Positions 9,701-18,420 of a stretch of DNA of 25,378 nucleotides are shown in pieces (within the stretch, counting starts at the first letter, position 1; every line of letters starts with the position of its first letter). This stretch comes from Beroe ovata (taxonomy: Eukaryota; Ctenophora; Nuda; Beroida; Beroidae). The stretch covers positions 582,878 through 608,255 of the forward strand of contig CAMPET010000007.1 in NCBI GenBank assembly GCA_946803715.1, given 5' to 3'. The position numbers and the translations under genes were made by a program. A model generated the notes under the pieces. It did no database searches. It was not told the origin of the DNA and was given only the letters and a program-made list of their open reading frames with translations.

Positions 9701-11464
9701 GGACACTGGCCAACTAGTGATGGCTGGATACAGTACACTGGCCAACCAGTGTAAGACTGGATACAGCACACTGGTCAACCAGTGTGAGGCTGGATACAGT
9801 ACACTGGTCAACCAGTGTAAGTCTGGATACAGTACACTGGTCAACCAGTATTATACTGGATACAGCACACTGGTCAACCAGTGTGAGGCTGGATACAGCA
9901 CACTGGTCAACCAGTGTAGGTCTGGATAAAGCACAGTGGTCAGCCAGTGATTGGCTTGATATACTAATTACCGCATACCAGCAGTCCAGTGTCGCGGTGA
10001 CGTATTACGAAAAGTGGTGTCAGCGGCATGTTACTCAGTGGTGTCAAGGGAGTATATAAGGCGTTGCAGCGGTCTTAAATTATGTTCAAAAGATAAGGCC
10101 TAAAACATAAAAATAAAAACCAAAAAGGTAGGTATCCATGATACTGGCCAACTAGTGAACGGCTTGACACTGGTAAATAAATAAAATGTAGGTTAGGTAT
10201 ATATAATATGGACTGGGCATCACCTGCTTTTCCACACGGAGCTCATTTTGAACAGTTTCACACTTGTTTCTCCATCTCGTTACTTCTGCCTTAAGCTTCT
10301 TCTGCTCTTCTTTCAAACGTACCAACTCTAAATTTTTAGTTGCATAATATCTTGGATTGATGAATATAATATTTACCGACAAGTTCAAGGCGTTGATCGT
10401 GATATTGATATAAATAATATGAGCATAAGTCCGTTTGCCACTTTGGCGAACTGCGAAGCCCGAGATGTTAAATCGAGAATTGAATCTGGGGGGGTCCAAC
10501 TACCAGCGGCCATCGGCCAGCTGGCCAAAATCAAGAATTTTTTAGGCAAATGGCCGGATGGCCGCTTTTTGTAATATTGAAATTTTTGCCTTAAAGAGGG
10601 GTCTGAGCACATAACTTCCAGAGAGAAACATTTTGCTGATAGATCAGAGAAGACATTTGAATACATTCCAAGTTACCAAACACGAATTCTGATCCAAATG
10701 AGAATAAAACTTGAATTCGTCACCATCCAACCCATGTCCAGTATAGTGCAGATAATCATTTACAAGGTTTGTCATTCATCAGGTAAAATGTTGAGAGGGG
10801 ATCAGAAAACTATCAAAACGAGGAAATTAGCTGGTCAGAAAGTGGTCGAAGTGGGCATTCCTAGGCCAGAAGGGGGCNGCCGTTTCCCTGCAATGCTTGC
10901 CAGTTAGATACTGTTTTATAGTGCATGGGATCGGACGATGTTAATTGGTTAGGCTTAGAGACCAGCACTAGAATAAGAGCCAATATCAAGGGCCAGGCTC
11001 TGGATAAATGTTAGGATGAAGGTAAGAACTAAAATAGTAGGGAACATAAATATCTGCTTTAAATACCCATGACCTTCGAACTATAAATGGAACCATAAAT
11101 CAGGCATTCTGATTTTTGAAGATTGAACTTTCTCCACTTGCCATGATTTTCACCCAGGGCTGACTAAATACAGTTATCTATACATTTCCAATCAAACTAT
11201 GGCTAATTGGCTATAAGATTTTACCTTTTTGAGTTGGAGCAAAAGACTTGTAACAATGAAGAACGTCATTGTTTATCACCTTAAGTAAAACAAATTGATT
11301 AGTAAATGTTTATGTTTTACAGCATTGAAACCATTTCAATGTTGTAACTAGAAACAGTGTTTCTACTTAATAGGATGTCTACAAACCTTTGGTATTGTCT
11401 CCTTAATCTTGTTCAACTCTCTTTGGGCATGGTGTATGGATTTCCATACAAACAAGTTGTCCAT
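3751..11464 (-). CDS. HSF2BP: HSF2BP/MEILB2-like meiotic BRCA2-localising factor, complete, 7 exons
   Basis: Exons 11464-11387, 11279-11225, 10327-10224, 4794-4666, 4566-4440, 4304-4141 and 3978-3751 join in phase to 294 residues plus stop; all introns are GT-AG. Human HSF2BP is about 334 aa. Residues 1-79 form a charged coiled coil (VWKSIHHAQRELNKIKETIP, VINNDVLHCYKSF, ELVRLKEEQKKLKAEVTRWR, ETVQNELRVEKQ). Residues 80-294 form the armadillo-like part: CAKLGSSCCTLLWSLSKHG, LCGTLTNISGSEEGRDYLV, LLLMFLFNLAIHTNGQALI and CCLRLVDSLF. These match, in order, segments I recall of HSF2BP. In vertebrates that protein binds BRCA2 through its armadillo domain and BRME1 through its coiled coil, and places RAD51/DMC1 at meiotic breaks. 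The same role here is inferred from homology. The ATG at 11464 is the first plausible start, but a 5' extension is possible. Intron 3 (4795-10223) is packed with repeats. Confidence 0.8.
5262..5269. repeat. Target-site duplication GATTCGAC, left copy
   Basis: Identical to 6099-6106 on the other side of the element. It is present once in the empty site at 7315-7322. Confidence 0.9.
5270..6098. mobile_element. Non-autonomous hAT transposon with TIRs and 8-bp TSD
   Basis: The element is 829 bp. Left end CAGAGGCGTGCCGTGG (5270-5285) and right end CCACCGCACGCCTCTG (6083-6098) are inverted repeats with one mismatch in 16. The flanks are GATTCGAC at 5262-5269 and 6099-6106, an 8-bp duplication. The CAGAGGCGTGC-type terminus and 8-bp TSD are typical of the hAT superfamily. 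No transposase frame is present, so it would need a transposase in trans. Inside, AGGCGTGCCGTG recurs at 5553-5564, a perfect inverted repeat CTGGGGTGTA/TACACCCCAG sits at 5596-5618, and GGGGTGT/ACACCCC at 5293-5312 forms a subterminal hairpin. Confidence 0.9.
6099..6106. repeat. Target-site duplication GATTCGAC, right copy
   Basis: Right partner of 5262-5269. The following CAATGAAGAATGAGAT continues exactly as in the empty site after 7322. Confidence 0.9.
6958..7157 (+). repeat. TATA-containing core plus A-rich linker, first copy of the module
   Basis: The core begins TTACCGCATACCAGCATTCC, then GTGACGTATTACGAAAAGTG, GTGTCAAGGGAGTGTATAAG and CGGTCATAAATTCAG, ending in an A-rich linker. Related cores occur at about 8704-8825, 9031-9150, 9503-9625 and 9966-10085. 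The TATATAAG element is intact in three of these (9106, 9585, 10048 regions) and varied here and at 8783. It looks like a repeated promoter-like block, but no downstream gene is evident. Confidence 0.6.
7159..8219. repeat. Direct duplication, copy B (empty hAT site)
   Basis: Near-identical to copy A. It has one GATTCGAC at 7315-7322, exactly where copy A has the hAT element between two such octamers. It also has a roughly 30-bp internal repeat (ATCTCAAAACTGATGTCTGG) not present in copy A. No gene is visible; reading frames here are short and uninformative. Confidence 0.85.
8212..8560. repeat. 33-bp palindromic minisatellite, largest block
   Basis: About ten head-to-tail units of 33 bp. The consensus is ACACTGGTCAACCAGTGT followed by AAGGCTGGATACAGC. 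The first part is a perfect palindrome, ACACTGGT-CA-ACCAGTGT; the second contains GCTG-GATA-CAGC. Because 33 is a multiple of three, the array is open in several frames on both strands and yields repeated false proteins (for example LTSVLYPALHW). I do not call any of these coding. Confidence 0.92.
8616..9960. repeat. Further 33-bp minisatellite blocks within higher-order modules
   Basis: Blocks at about 8640-8700, 8935-9020, 9250-9500 and 9740-9950 carry roughly 2, 3, 7 and 7 copies of the same 33-bp unit. Each block opens with TATCCAGGACACTGGCC, and most are followed by the 120-bp TATA core and an A-rich linker with AAAAAGGCCTAAAA. The modules therefore repeat as linker, entry sequence, variable number of 33-mers, core. 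Confidence 0.9.
9966..10170 (+). repeat. Last module core and array end
   Basis: The fifth core copy, with GGGAGTATATAAGGCGTTGC, is followed by a shortened linker and a degenerate entry sequence (TATCCATGATACTGGCC). The array ends close to 10170, about 55 bp from exon 3 of the HSF2BP-like gene. Confidence 0.7.
10328..11224 (-). other. Intron 2 of the HSF2BP-like gene
   Basis: No convincing exon. It contains a single N at 10878. A minus-strand reading frame at 10385-10666 has no recognisable domain and would need no splice to appear by chance. I see no repeats flanking this N. Confidence 0.5.
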
Positions 11465-12371
11465 TTTCGACAGACTCGGCTTCTTATTAGAGTAACATAT
11501 CCCCCTATGGCCTTCACAAATAAGTGACATGATGGAATGACAACATGTCAATATATGGAGCAATAAAGTGACGAATAACACACTTATTGTGAATAACACA
11601 CTTATTATATATTGTGAATCTGAATTCACTATGACTGCACACTACAATAAGTGTTTAGTGAACCTGTGGACAATGCACTATTGCATTTCATTAAATACGT
11701 ATTGTTGCATGCCACTTCACATGCCACTTCACATTTCTAATGTGCTATGTAAAAGGACACAAATCTCTCCTGATCCATCAACTGATCCTTTACTTCTCTT
11801 CCCTAAGTGTCTTACTTAATTTCTTGATGCTGGAGTGAAGATAAAGAATGTTTCAGACAAGTGGTCACTGCACTTCACAGTGCTACACCCGGTACCAGGG
11901 GATGAGTGCTTGGGGGCACACCTCATAAAAAGCTCCTGCAATTCAAACACTCTGAAACCTGATGTAGGTATTGGACTGATGATGCCTGCACACCACTCAT
12001 CTTGGTGTGATTCATTGAGATCTTGCTTCTCATCACAATGTTAACTTAAAGTGATCTTGTTGGTTTTCAAGTACAGAGTTGGACGAAAGTCTTGCAGATT
12101 GATGTCTCAGAAGAATCTTAAATCTTTCTCTTCTGAAATATATCTTTTCATGAAGTATAAGTACTAATTGTTCGAATATCATACCACCCTAGCTGGAAAA
12201 AGACAAAAACTTGCCAAGCTCAAGTAATTGTTGGCAGCTGTTTTCGGATATTATCTCAGTAATTCTTTTCGATGATGGCGCGCGACAGCAGGGCCCATAG
12301 CGTAACCACTAACCACTAACCGTCTTACGAAGCAATCGATTGATATTGTCAAATTCTATCTGACCTCGGCT

Positions 12372-12479
12372 TGCCGGATGTTATCTGTCCGCTGTTTCTT
12401 GCGCGCGGCGCGCGCGTCTTCATCGAAGGCCTTCGATGAAGGCGCGCGCGCAAAAAACAGTAAACAGATTGCATCCGAC
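12372..12479. repeat. 108-bp imperfect GC-rich palindrome
   Basis: Two arms of about 54 bp meet at the perfect palindrome CTTCATCGAAGGCCTTCGATGAAG. Moving outward, the arms share GCGCGCGC runs, a CTGTTT-TTGCGC segment, ATCTGT and CGGATG. The sequence can fold into a long hairpin or be an inverted junction. The reading frame across it (12356-12634, minus) has symmetric residues and is not considered coding. Confidence 0.85.
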
Positions 12480-12493
12480 AAACCTCGGCCTCT

Positions 12494-12572
12494 GCATTTC
12501 TCACGCGCGGCGCGCGCGCTTTCATCGAAGTCCGAAACAGGCCTTCGATGAAAGCGCACGCGTGCGAGAAAC
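12494..12572. repeat. Second GC-rich inverted repeat
   Basis: Arms CGCGCGCTTTCATCGAAG and CTTCGATGAAAGCGCACGCG flank a short spacer that includes TCCGAAACAGGC. The arm sequence matches that of the neighbouring larger palindrome, so the two are related copies. Confidence 0.8.
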
Positions 12573-12832
12573 CTGAAACAGGTCAGAAATAAAAATTTGA
12601 CAAAATATTGGGAGGTCGGAGAAAACGAAAACATTGATGTCTGATTTTTGCATTATAGTCTAATTTTATAGTCTAATTTCGTTCAGTGTGCACTGCTGGA
12701 TGTATAACTATTAACTATAATGTGTCCACTGTTTCTCCAATGGTTGTCGATCGATGATATACCCTGTCGAGAATTTCGTTTTGCGCGCGGCGCAAACTTA
12801 TTCTCAGACAGCAAACTTATTCTCAGACAGCG

Positions 12833-12865
12833 GCTGACGCAAGCCGCTTCGCGGCTTGCATCAGC
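12833..12865. repeat. Near-perfect hairpin, 15-bp stem
   Basis: GCTGACGCAAGCCGC, spacer TTC, then GCGGCTTGCATCAGC: 14 of 15 positions pair. It follows a tandem pair of AAACTTATTCTCAGACAGC at about 12794-12831. Confidence 0.85.
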
Positions 12866-12884
12866 GGTCTAGCATCGCCAGACA

Positions 12885-13410
12885 ACAATGGACATGTTGT
12901 GCCCAATGGACAAGCTGACAAGCTGTGTACAATAAACCTATTGTGCACAATAGACATGCAATTTATTTTGTGCAGTGGACGTCCGCGTCATGTGAACAGT
13001 AAACATATTGTGATCAGTGGCAGGGAAATGATGAATCAAATAGACACAATGTATCAAGTGTGTCCAATGTACATGTGTATTGGACACATTGTGTCTACTG
13101 TGTCCATTGCTCAATATCTGTCCACTGTGTCCATTGGACTGAATTACCATTTTGATGTCCATCAACATTCAACAAGAGTGGATTTGTAGTTGTGTCCATT
13201 GTGTCCACCTAGATGCACAAGATCCATGTCCATTGTGTCCATTGAACATGTCCATTAGAAATCGAAAATGCACAAATTGTGTCCATTATGTCCACTGGTG
13301 TGCAATGAACAAAAAAACCAAATTGTCATACTGAATGGAGTGTGTAATGGACGTCCAATGGACTTTCATTAGATATGCATTAGACATTTTCTTATTGATA
13401 GACACAATGG
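12885..13410. repeat. Cluster of GTCCATTG / CAATGGAC motifs
   Basis: The octamer-like motif GTCCATTG and its complement, often as TGTGTCCATTGTGTCC, recur many times over about 500 bp in both orientations with irregular spacing. No fixed unit length is seen. Short frames on both strands are simply the motif read through. Origin unclear: a decayed simple repeat or a clustered binding site. Confidence 0.65.
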
Positions 13411-13489
13411 ACTCAATTACAAATCTTATGACCCTTTTGCCAAATTCCTCTTATACTGCTCTAAAAGACATTTGAAGGACTCCTTTAAG

Positions 13490-13535
13490 TATATTTAAAG
13501 GACTCTGTTGTTAAGTCCTTTAAAGGAGTTAACAT
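13490..13535. repeat. Short inverted repeats around TCCTTTAAAGGA
   Basis: The perfect 12-bp palindrome TCCTTTAAAGGA and several partial copies (TTTAAAGGACT, GGACTCCTTTAA) lie within about 80 bp. They could fold into small hairpins; no function is evident. Confidence 0.55.
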
Positions 13536-13579
13536 CGGATGCACTTCTGACAGATATTGGCAAGTCGTTCTAATATGGC

Positions 13580-13951
13580 TTAACTCTCTCTGATATGAAA
13601 TCTTAAATCTTTGTCCATAGTTCGTATTCCTTGACTTTCCTTAATATAAGATTTGTTGTAAGTCAGTAAACTCATCCTACTACTCCCTAATTTAAAGAGA
13701 TAAGGGCCAAACTCTACATTCTTATTTACTACCTGGAAAGTTCCAATTAAGTCGCCACGCAATCTCTGCTCTGCAACAGTAGTTAAATTCAACTTTCTCA
13801 GCTGTTCGCTATAAGGAAGTGTGCCAAGGTCGCTAATCAGCCTTGTGAATTTCTTCTCAATTATTTCATGAAGATATATTTCAAAAAAGATCAAAATAGA
13901 AACGTTCTTTTGAGACATCAATCTGCAAGAATTTCTTCCAACTCTGTACAC
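13580..13951 (-). pseudogene. LINE reverse-transcriptase C-terminal remnant
   Basis: The translated segment has LGTLPYSEQLRKLNLTTVAE followed by QRLRGDLIGTFQVVN. This matches the pattern (Y-E-R-L-x-L-x-L-T-T-L-x-x-R-R-x-R-G-D-L-I) found just after the polymerase domain in non-LTR retrotransposon ORF2 proteins. The catalytic domain is absent, and the frame is open only over this 123-residue piece, so it is a decayed fragment. It lies 285 bp beyond the 3' end of the DEG/ENaC coding region. Confidence 0.65.
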
Positions 13952-14236
13952 AAACAGGATCCCTTTAGGTTATCATTGTGGTGAGCAGCAAGATCCAAAT
14001 GAAACACACCAAGACGGATATTTCAAATAAAAAAATTAAAATGGTCTTTCATTATGAAAGACAGTCTTTCGCAATTTTCATATACTATTTTTTCCTTCAA
14101 AGACCTTGTCAAAGTTCACTTGCTTTTCTAAACCCTTAATTTCCAAGCGTCCTATACTAAGCATATCCAACAAACATGAAACAGATAATCGACCCTGAAG
14201 AAACAAGGTTAGCTCATTGCAGGTGTGATTTTCCTG

Positions 14237-16010
14237 TCAACAAAGTCTGCAACCCTTTATGTCTCCAGAATGTCTAAGCCATTCACCACTTATTCTATTG
14301 CCTGACAAAAATTTCACCATATAAAATGCTGCAAAATATATGTACTCTAAGAATGTAAAGATGCTGAATCCAAGGAAGAGGCTAAATACTCCTCCGATAT
14401 CGCCTAAAAGACTGGTCATAGGGTAGCTCTGTATTTCAGTGATAACGTTCTTGGTGACCGGAAAAACTACTCTAATACCGAAAACTCTATCCTTCAGTTT
14501 AACACTTTCATCAAGGGACAGGGCCAGGGTGGATTCGACCAATTGCAAGGTTTGATCATTAAGTGGACTTGAAAATGCTGTAAAAGAGTTATATTTCAGA
14601 TAACAAGGCATGAGGCAAGGTCCTGAATGGTACATTTTGTCAAAGTTTTCATCAATCCCCTTACTTTTCCTCCTGTTCATAGGAATGCTTGCAAACTGTG
14701 TTATGATAGGCTCAAGTTCTCTCATTGTACAGTTCTTCATGGTATAAGACACTTTGTTTGGGACATCAATGCAGCCAATAGTTTCTTCCAAATATTTCAA
14801 GGTGTGAGCAGCATGACATGACTTAGTAGAAGAGTGGGTAGAACCATAAAAAGGTTTTCTGTAGTAAATTCCGGGGTTTTCTGCATCAAAACACACCTGT
14901 CTGTTTTTCTTGAACTTGAGGATTGAGATTTCCTCAAATTTGACTGCAAGTGTGTGTATGAATCCTGCTGCAAGGATTTCACTGAAATCAAACCTATTTA
15001 TCATTGAGTCCTGATCTCGAACAAAGACCTCGAAACCATTGACAAGTCGTGGCCTGATTGACCTGCTTGGGTCTTTGACTAAGGTCAAGAATGTGATAGC
15101 GCCCATTTCTCCATTCTCAAGTTCAATTTCTCCGCCAGCATTTATATTGTAGCATGTTCCTTTTTCAGTCTGCACGAGACTCACTCTGCAAATTGTATTT
15201 TCGACTTCAAAATCATTCCCAATGTAACACAAACTTTTCTTCAGATCTGTTGGCAGAACAGTACCGAACCTTGAATGTTTGAAAGAGAAATTACGTTTAT
15301 CGGTGATATTTCTCAGATTCAAATTCAGTACAAAAGATATTGAAATTGAAGTTGACTAACCTGGTGATGAATTCATGATACTCCATATTTCCGTACAATC
15401 CCATAAGCATATCCTTCCTTAGCTGGCTGTGCTGGAAAGACTGTCCGAGCAGGTTAGAATACATTTCCCCTAGTTCTGGTTCAAGGAGAGTTTTATCGAT
15501 TTTGTCATTAGGACAAATTATGATTTGCGGTGCATATCTGCTTTGAACTGGTGCATGCGTGACCTGGGTGCTCCTGGGATCATCGAAAAACTTTATCAGA
15601 CCTGCGGAATTTTATTTGTGAAATTTATATGTTAACTTCCGAGTGTTATCTGAACTAAGTTGCACTCAGTCCAGCACTCAGTCCAACTGTATCAAGTGAA
15701 TGTACATACTCTTGCACTCACTTTGGATTGTAGTGTAAATAGTGAAGACCAGGAACACTGTACAGGTTATCAGGAACACAATACGCGCGGGTCCTCGACT
15801 TCTTGTTATAAACATCAGCCCGTTTGTTGTTGTTTCCTCTGCAAAGCTGTAGAATGGATACCATCCTGTCGTATGGGTAGTTTCACCATGCTTATCATGA
15901 TCAGTTGTTTTCAAAGCATGCTCATTGCAGCAGCATATGTGGTCATCCCCATTGGCATAAACACATGCCCGGACTGCACTGTTACAATTAGTATCCACTT
16001 GTTCATTCAT
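14237..16010 (-). CDS. DEG/ENaC-family sodium channel subunit, complete, 3 exons
   Basis: Exons 16010-15722, 15601-15361 and 15311-14237 join in phase to 534 residues, a normal family length. DEG/ENaC subunits form trimeric, amiloride-type sodium channels in the plasma membrane. Visible marks: FAEETTTNGL (57-65) just before membrane segment 1 (about 77-95); RYAPQIIICPN (118-128), the post-TM1 F-P-A-V-T-I-C-N type motif; GTCYNIN near 228-234; GPCLMPCYLKYNS (407-419); and membrane segment 2 at about 482-509 with the G-F-S selectivity filter (491-493). The gating His-Gly motif is Asn-Gly here (63-64). The second intron is only 49 bp, with GTTAGT and CTGAG ends; reading through it hits a stop. 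The ATG at 16010 has an in-frame TGA 21 nt upstream. The ligand or stimulus cannot be told from sequence. Confidence 0.88.
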
Positions 16011-16565
16011 CGGTTTTCTCGCTGGATTTCATGGATTTTTAATGTTACAATGGATATACGATGGGTATACGAGATCAGATGTATGAAATTATGTGATAAC
16101 TATCAATGGGACGCGATACACTACCCATTGAGCCATTTCGGATACAACAACACAAGGAAAACAGCACAAAGATGCATTTTCCTATCGATTGAAGTAATGA
16201 GACTGAGAGTGGCTGCACGTCAAGTCTCAACAACGCTCTCGAAACGTTGATATTATGAAGGAGCACTTTGAAATCGGCAATTTCTTCTGATTGGCACTGT
16301 GACATGATGCTTGCCCCGTTGTTTGACTCTCGATCCAATTTGCATAATGCATAGTGTTTGTTGACAAAACCTTAAACGACGGATTCAACCGTGATCAGTC
16401 AAAAATACACGCAGAGCAGATTCAACAATTCAAGATTATATTGTTTAGAATCTTTGCCCCAATCGGCATGTGCGTTGTTCCTAAAAAGTGAAATAGAACT
16501 CAAAGAGCACCATAATCAAAGCACCATCGTCGGAAAAGAGCTCCCAGTTCACTATTGCATCAGTA

Positions 16566-18264
16566 GCACGTGCCCATGGCAACGCGCATTCTATTTCAAG
16601 ATCTGCACGTGCAACTCTGATAACACGCTCCATTTCTTGACGAACAAACGGACGTACAAACAAACAACCAAATTATGATATAGATCTCATACACTTGAGC
16701 TGATTTGTTATAGCACAACGTTGATATCGATGAGCATACAATACACAGCAGATTGTCCGTTAGCAATAGATAACTCAACTGAGATGTATTTGACCAATGG
16801 CCAAATGACTAGATGGCATAAATAATAGGTAGCATCATATAATAGTAGTAGAAGAATTTTACTGTGTACTAATGATTTAAAACATGACGAATAACGCGAA
16901 ATGAAAATTTAACAGCTGATCATAGGGATTGAACATTGTTTATAGTGGTAGCAGGAATCTCGGCAAGGGATTCTGTGCATAAACCGTTAACAGCCGAGGG
17001 ATACGCGTTATTTGATATCGATTTATCCAATCCCAAACTCTGTGATGTGGTCAATCCATTAGTCTTGTATCTATTCTAGTTATAAACAAACATCATGTCC
17101 TTCGGATGAGTGGTAAATCTGATGGTTGCAAATCTATAACAAGCTCACTGAGGACTCGCTCATGGACGTGATATACACAGCAGCGTGGATGCAAACGAAA
17201 AACTACACATGTATGAAGAACAGTACGGTCGAGCTCTCCATCGGAGCTCTTCACTGGAGATAAAGTTGATTTACCTCACCCATTAAATTGCATATCCATT
17301 ATCCAACAAGACTATTCGTGAGGTATTCCTGGATTAGTCCACTGAATAGACATACCACAATAACAGCTAAGATGTAAGGATCCGTAGTGTACATCTATAT
17401 TATGAACTCGCAAATGCTGTTTGTATCATGTATTATCTATCTACGTAACGAGATGCACGTGCAAGTTTTGAGAGAAAGTGACCGTTGCTATGGTAACACA
17501 GTAGAAGCGAACGGCTGCAGGAAGCTCATTTCTGGTGATCATGCTTCGATCACGTTTTCCCCTCTGTTGATAGGAATTCAGCATTGTTGACCTTACTCTT
17601 GAGGCTTAAGTTTTGGGTGTACTGTACTTTTGGGTTTTTGGTCTATTGACATAAAAATACGCTAAAATACTTAGTTATGCAACACAAATAAACGGAAGTC
17701 AAAAAACTGGTCAAAAACAATCATCTGTCAGTGCCGATTCTATGAAATGGTCGATTTATTTCCAAATTTGATTCGCACGTGCAGATTTGTGCGCGCGTTA
17801 CCAGACTTTCATGTGCAGATTTCCTGCGCGTAGATTTCTATTTAGCTGTTTTTGCTTCTGTGTAGCGTGTACGTTTGTTCGTTAACATGAGTGTGGTATT
17901 GTCGTTTCAAATATGCGCATTACGCGTACGTGGTGTTTCAATTTGCGTCATGTTATCGTATCCAATGGGTAGTGTATCACGCCGTCTTTTCTAGTCTATG
18001 ATATGAAGGAAAGAAGCACTTGTGTGAAAGTGGTTCCGCTGAGGACGGATAACTCGACAAAGTGGAGTTGAAACTCCGGTATTTTTGCATGGTGATAGAA
18101 AAACCGATTCCGCTGTCGAACATCATTTCGAATTTTTGATTTAGGTCTCAGATTTTTTGTAATCGGCGTCGGAAGTTGTGAAAAGGGTTGCGAAAAACAA
18201 CTATGCGATATAGAATAGATAGATTCAGTGCGCGTTGCTAAGCGACGTAGGAGTTGCACGTGCA
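16566..18264. promoter_or_regulatory. Cluster of five GCACGTGC E-box palindromes with X-box-like sites
   Basis: GCACGTGC occurs at 16566-16573, 16605-16612, 17455-17462, 17775-17782 and 18256-18263; three are extended to TGCACGTGCA. X-box-like (RFX) palindromes lie close by: GTGCCCATGGCAAC at 16570-16583, GTTGCTATGGTAAC at 17484-17497 and, weaker, GTTGCTAAGCGAC at 18234-18246. CACGTG is the general bHLH core, and X-boxes are RFX sites. It lies upstream of the DEG/ENaC start; a regulatory role is inference. Confidence 0.4.
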
Positions 18265-18420
18265 TATTTGTTAAAAGTGCGCGCGCGTCACTGTTATTGT
18301 CATTTTGTTGTACCTTAAATGTTTCAGATCCAAAAGATCCACTAACTTCCCTAATTAACATTGTCCCAGCATCCGAAATTTAGTGTACCACGCCCACTTG
18401 ACGGGTGTTCTAGTTGTACC

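Larger units (their letters stand above)
4795..10223 (-). other. Repeat-filled intron 3 of the HSF2BP-like gene
   Basis: A 5429-bp intron, far longer than the other introns of this gene. It contains ordinary AT-rich DNA (4795-5118), a direct near-duplication broken by an N at 7158, a hAT element, and higher-order minisatellite modules up to about 10170. I see no exon inside it. The exons on either side join in phase 0 and continue the HSF2BP-like sequence (ELRVEKQ then IKVAGLREQ). Confidence 0.75.
11465..13579. other. Intergenic region with palindromes and motif cluster
   Basis: No gene is supported. From 11465 to 12240 the sequence is unremarkable and AT-rich, with a small direct repeat at about 11576-11608 (GTGAATAACACACTTATT). 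From 12240 it becomes CpG-rich and palindromic, then changes at 12885 to a run of GTCCATTG-type motifs. Confidence 0.6.

Noticed and set aside
9237-10059. Plus-strand frames with repeated NQCKAGYSTLV
   Set aside because: Read-through of the 33-bp minisatellite; the same region is open in other frames and on the other strand.
8212-10060. CRISPR-like array
   Set aside because: Units are contiguous with no unique spacers, and the window is clearly eukaryotic.
10385-10666. 93-codon minus-strand frame in HSF2BP intron 2
   Set aside because: The flanking HSF2BP exons (11279-11225 and 10327-10224) join in phase without it, and it has no recognisable domain.
11819-11990. Possible THAP zinc-finger fragment on the minus strand (TVKCSDHLSETFF)
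   Set aside because: Only one short motif resembles the THAP core; the conserved tryptophan and first cysteine pair are not visible.
12356-12634. 92-codon minus-strand frame with repeated FDE-ARAAR-K
   Set aside because: It runs across the GC-rich palindromes, and its apparent repeats come from the inverted repeat arms.
15660-16250. 196-codon plus-strand frame
   Set aside because: Antisense to exon 1 of the DEG/ENaC gene, which has family motifs and phase-correct splicing on the minus strand.
17996-18361. 121-codon minus-strand frame
   Set aside because: No domain, no splice context and no repeat support; the length is within chance expectation for this region.
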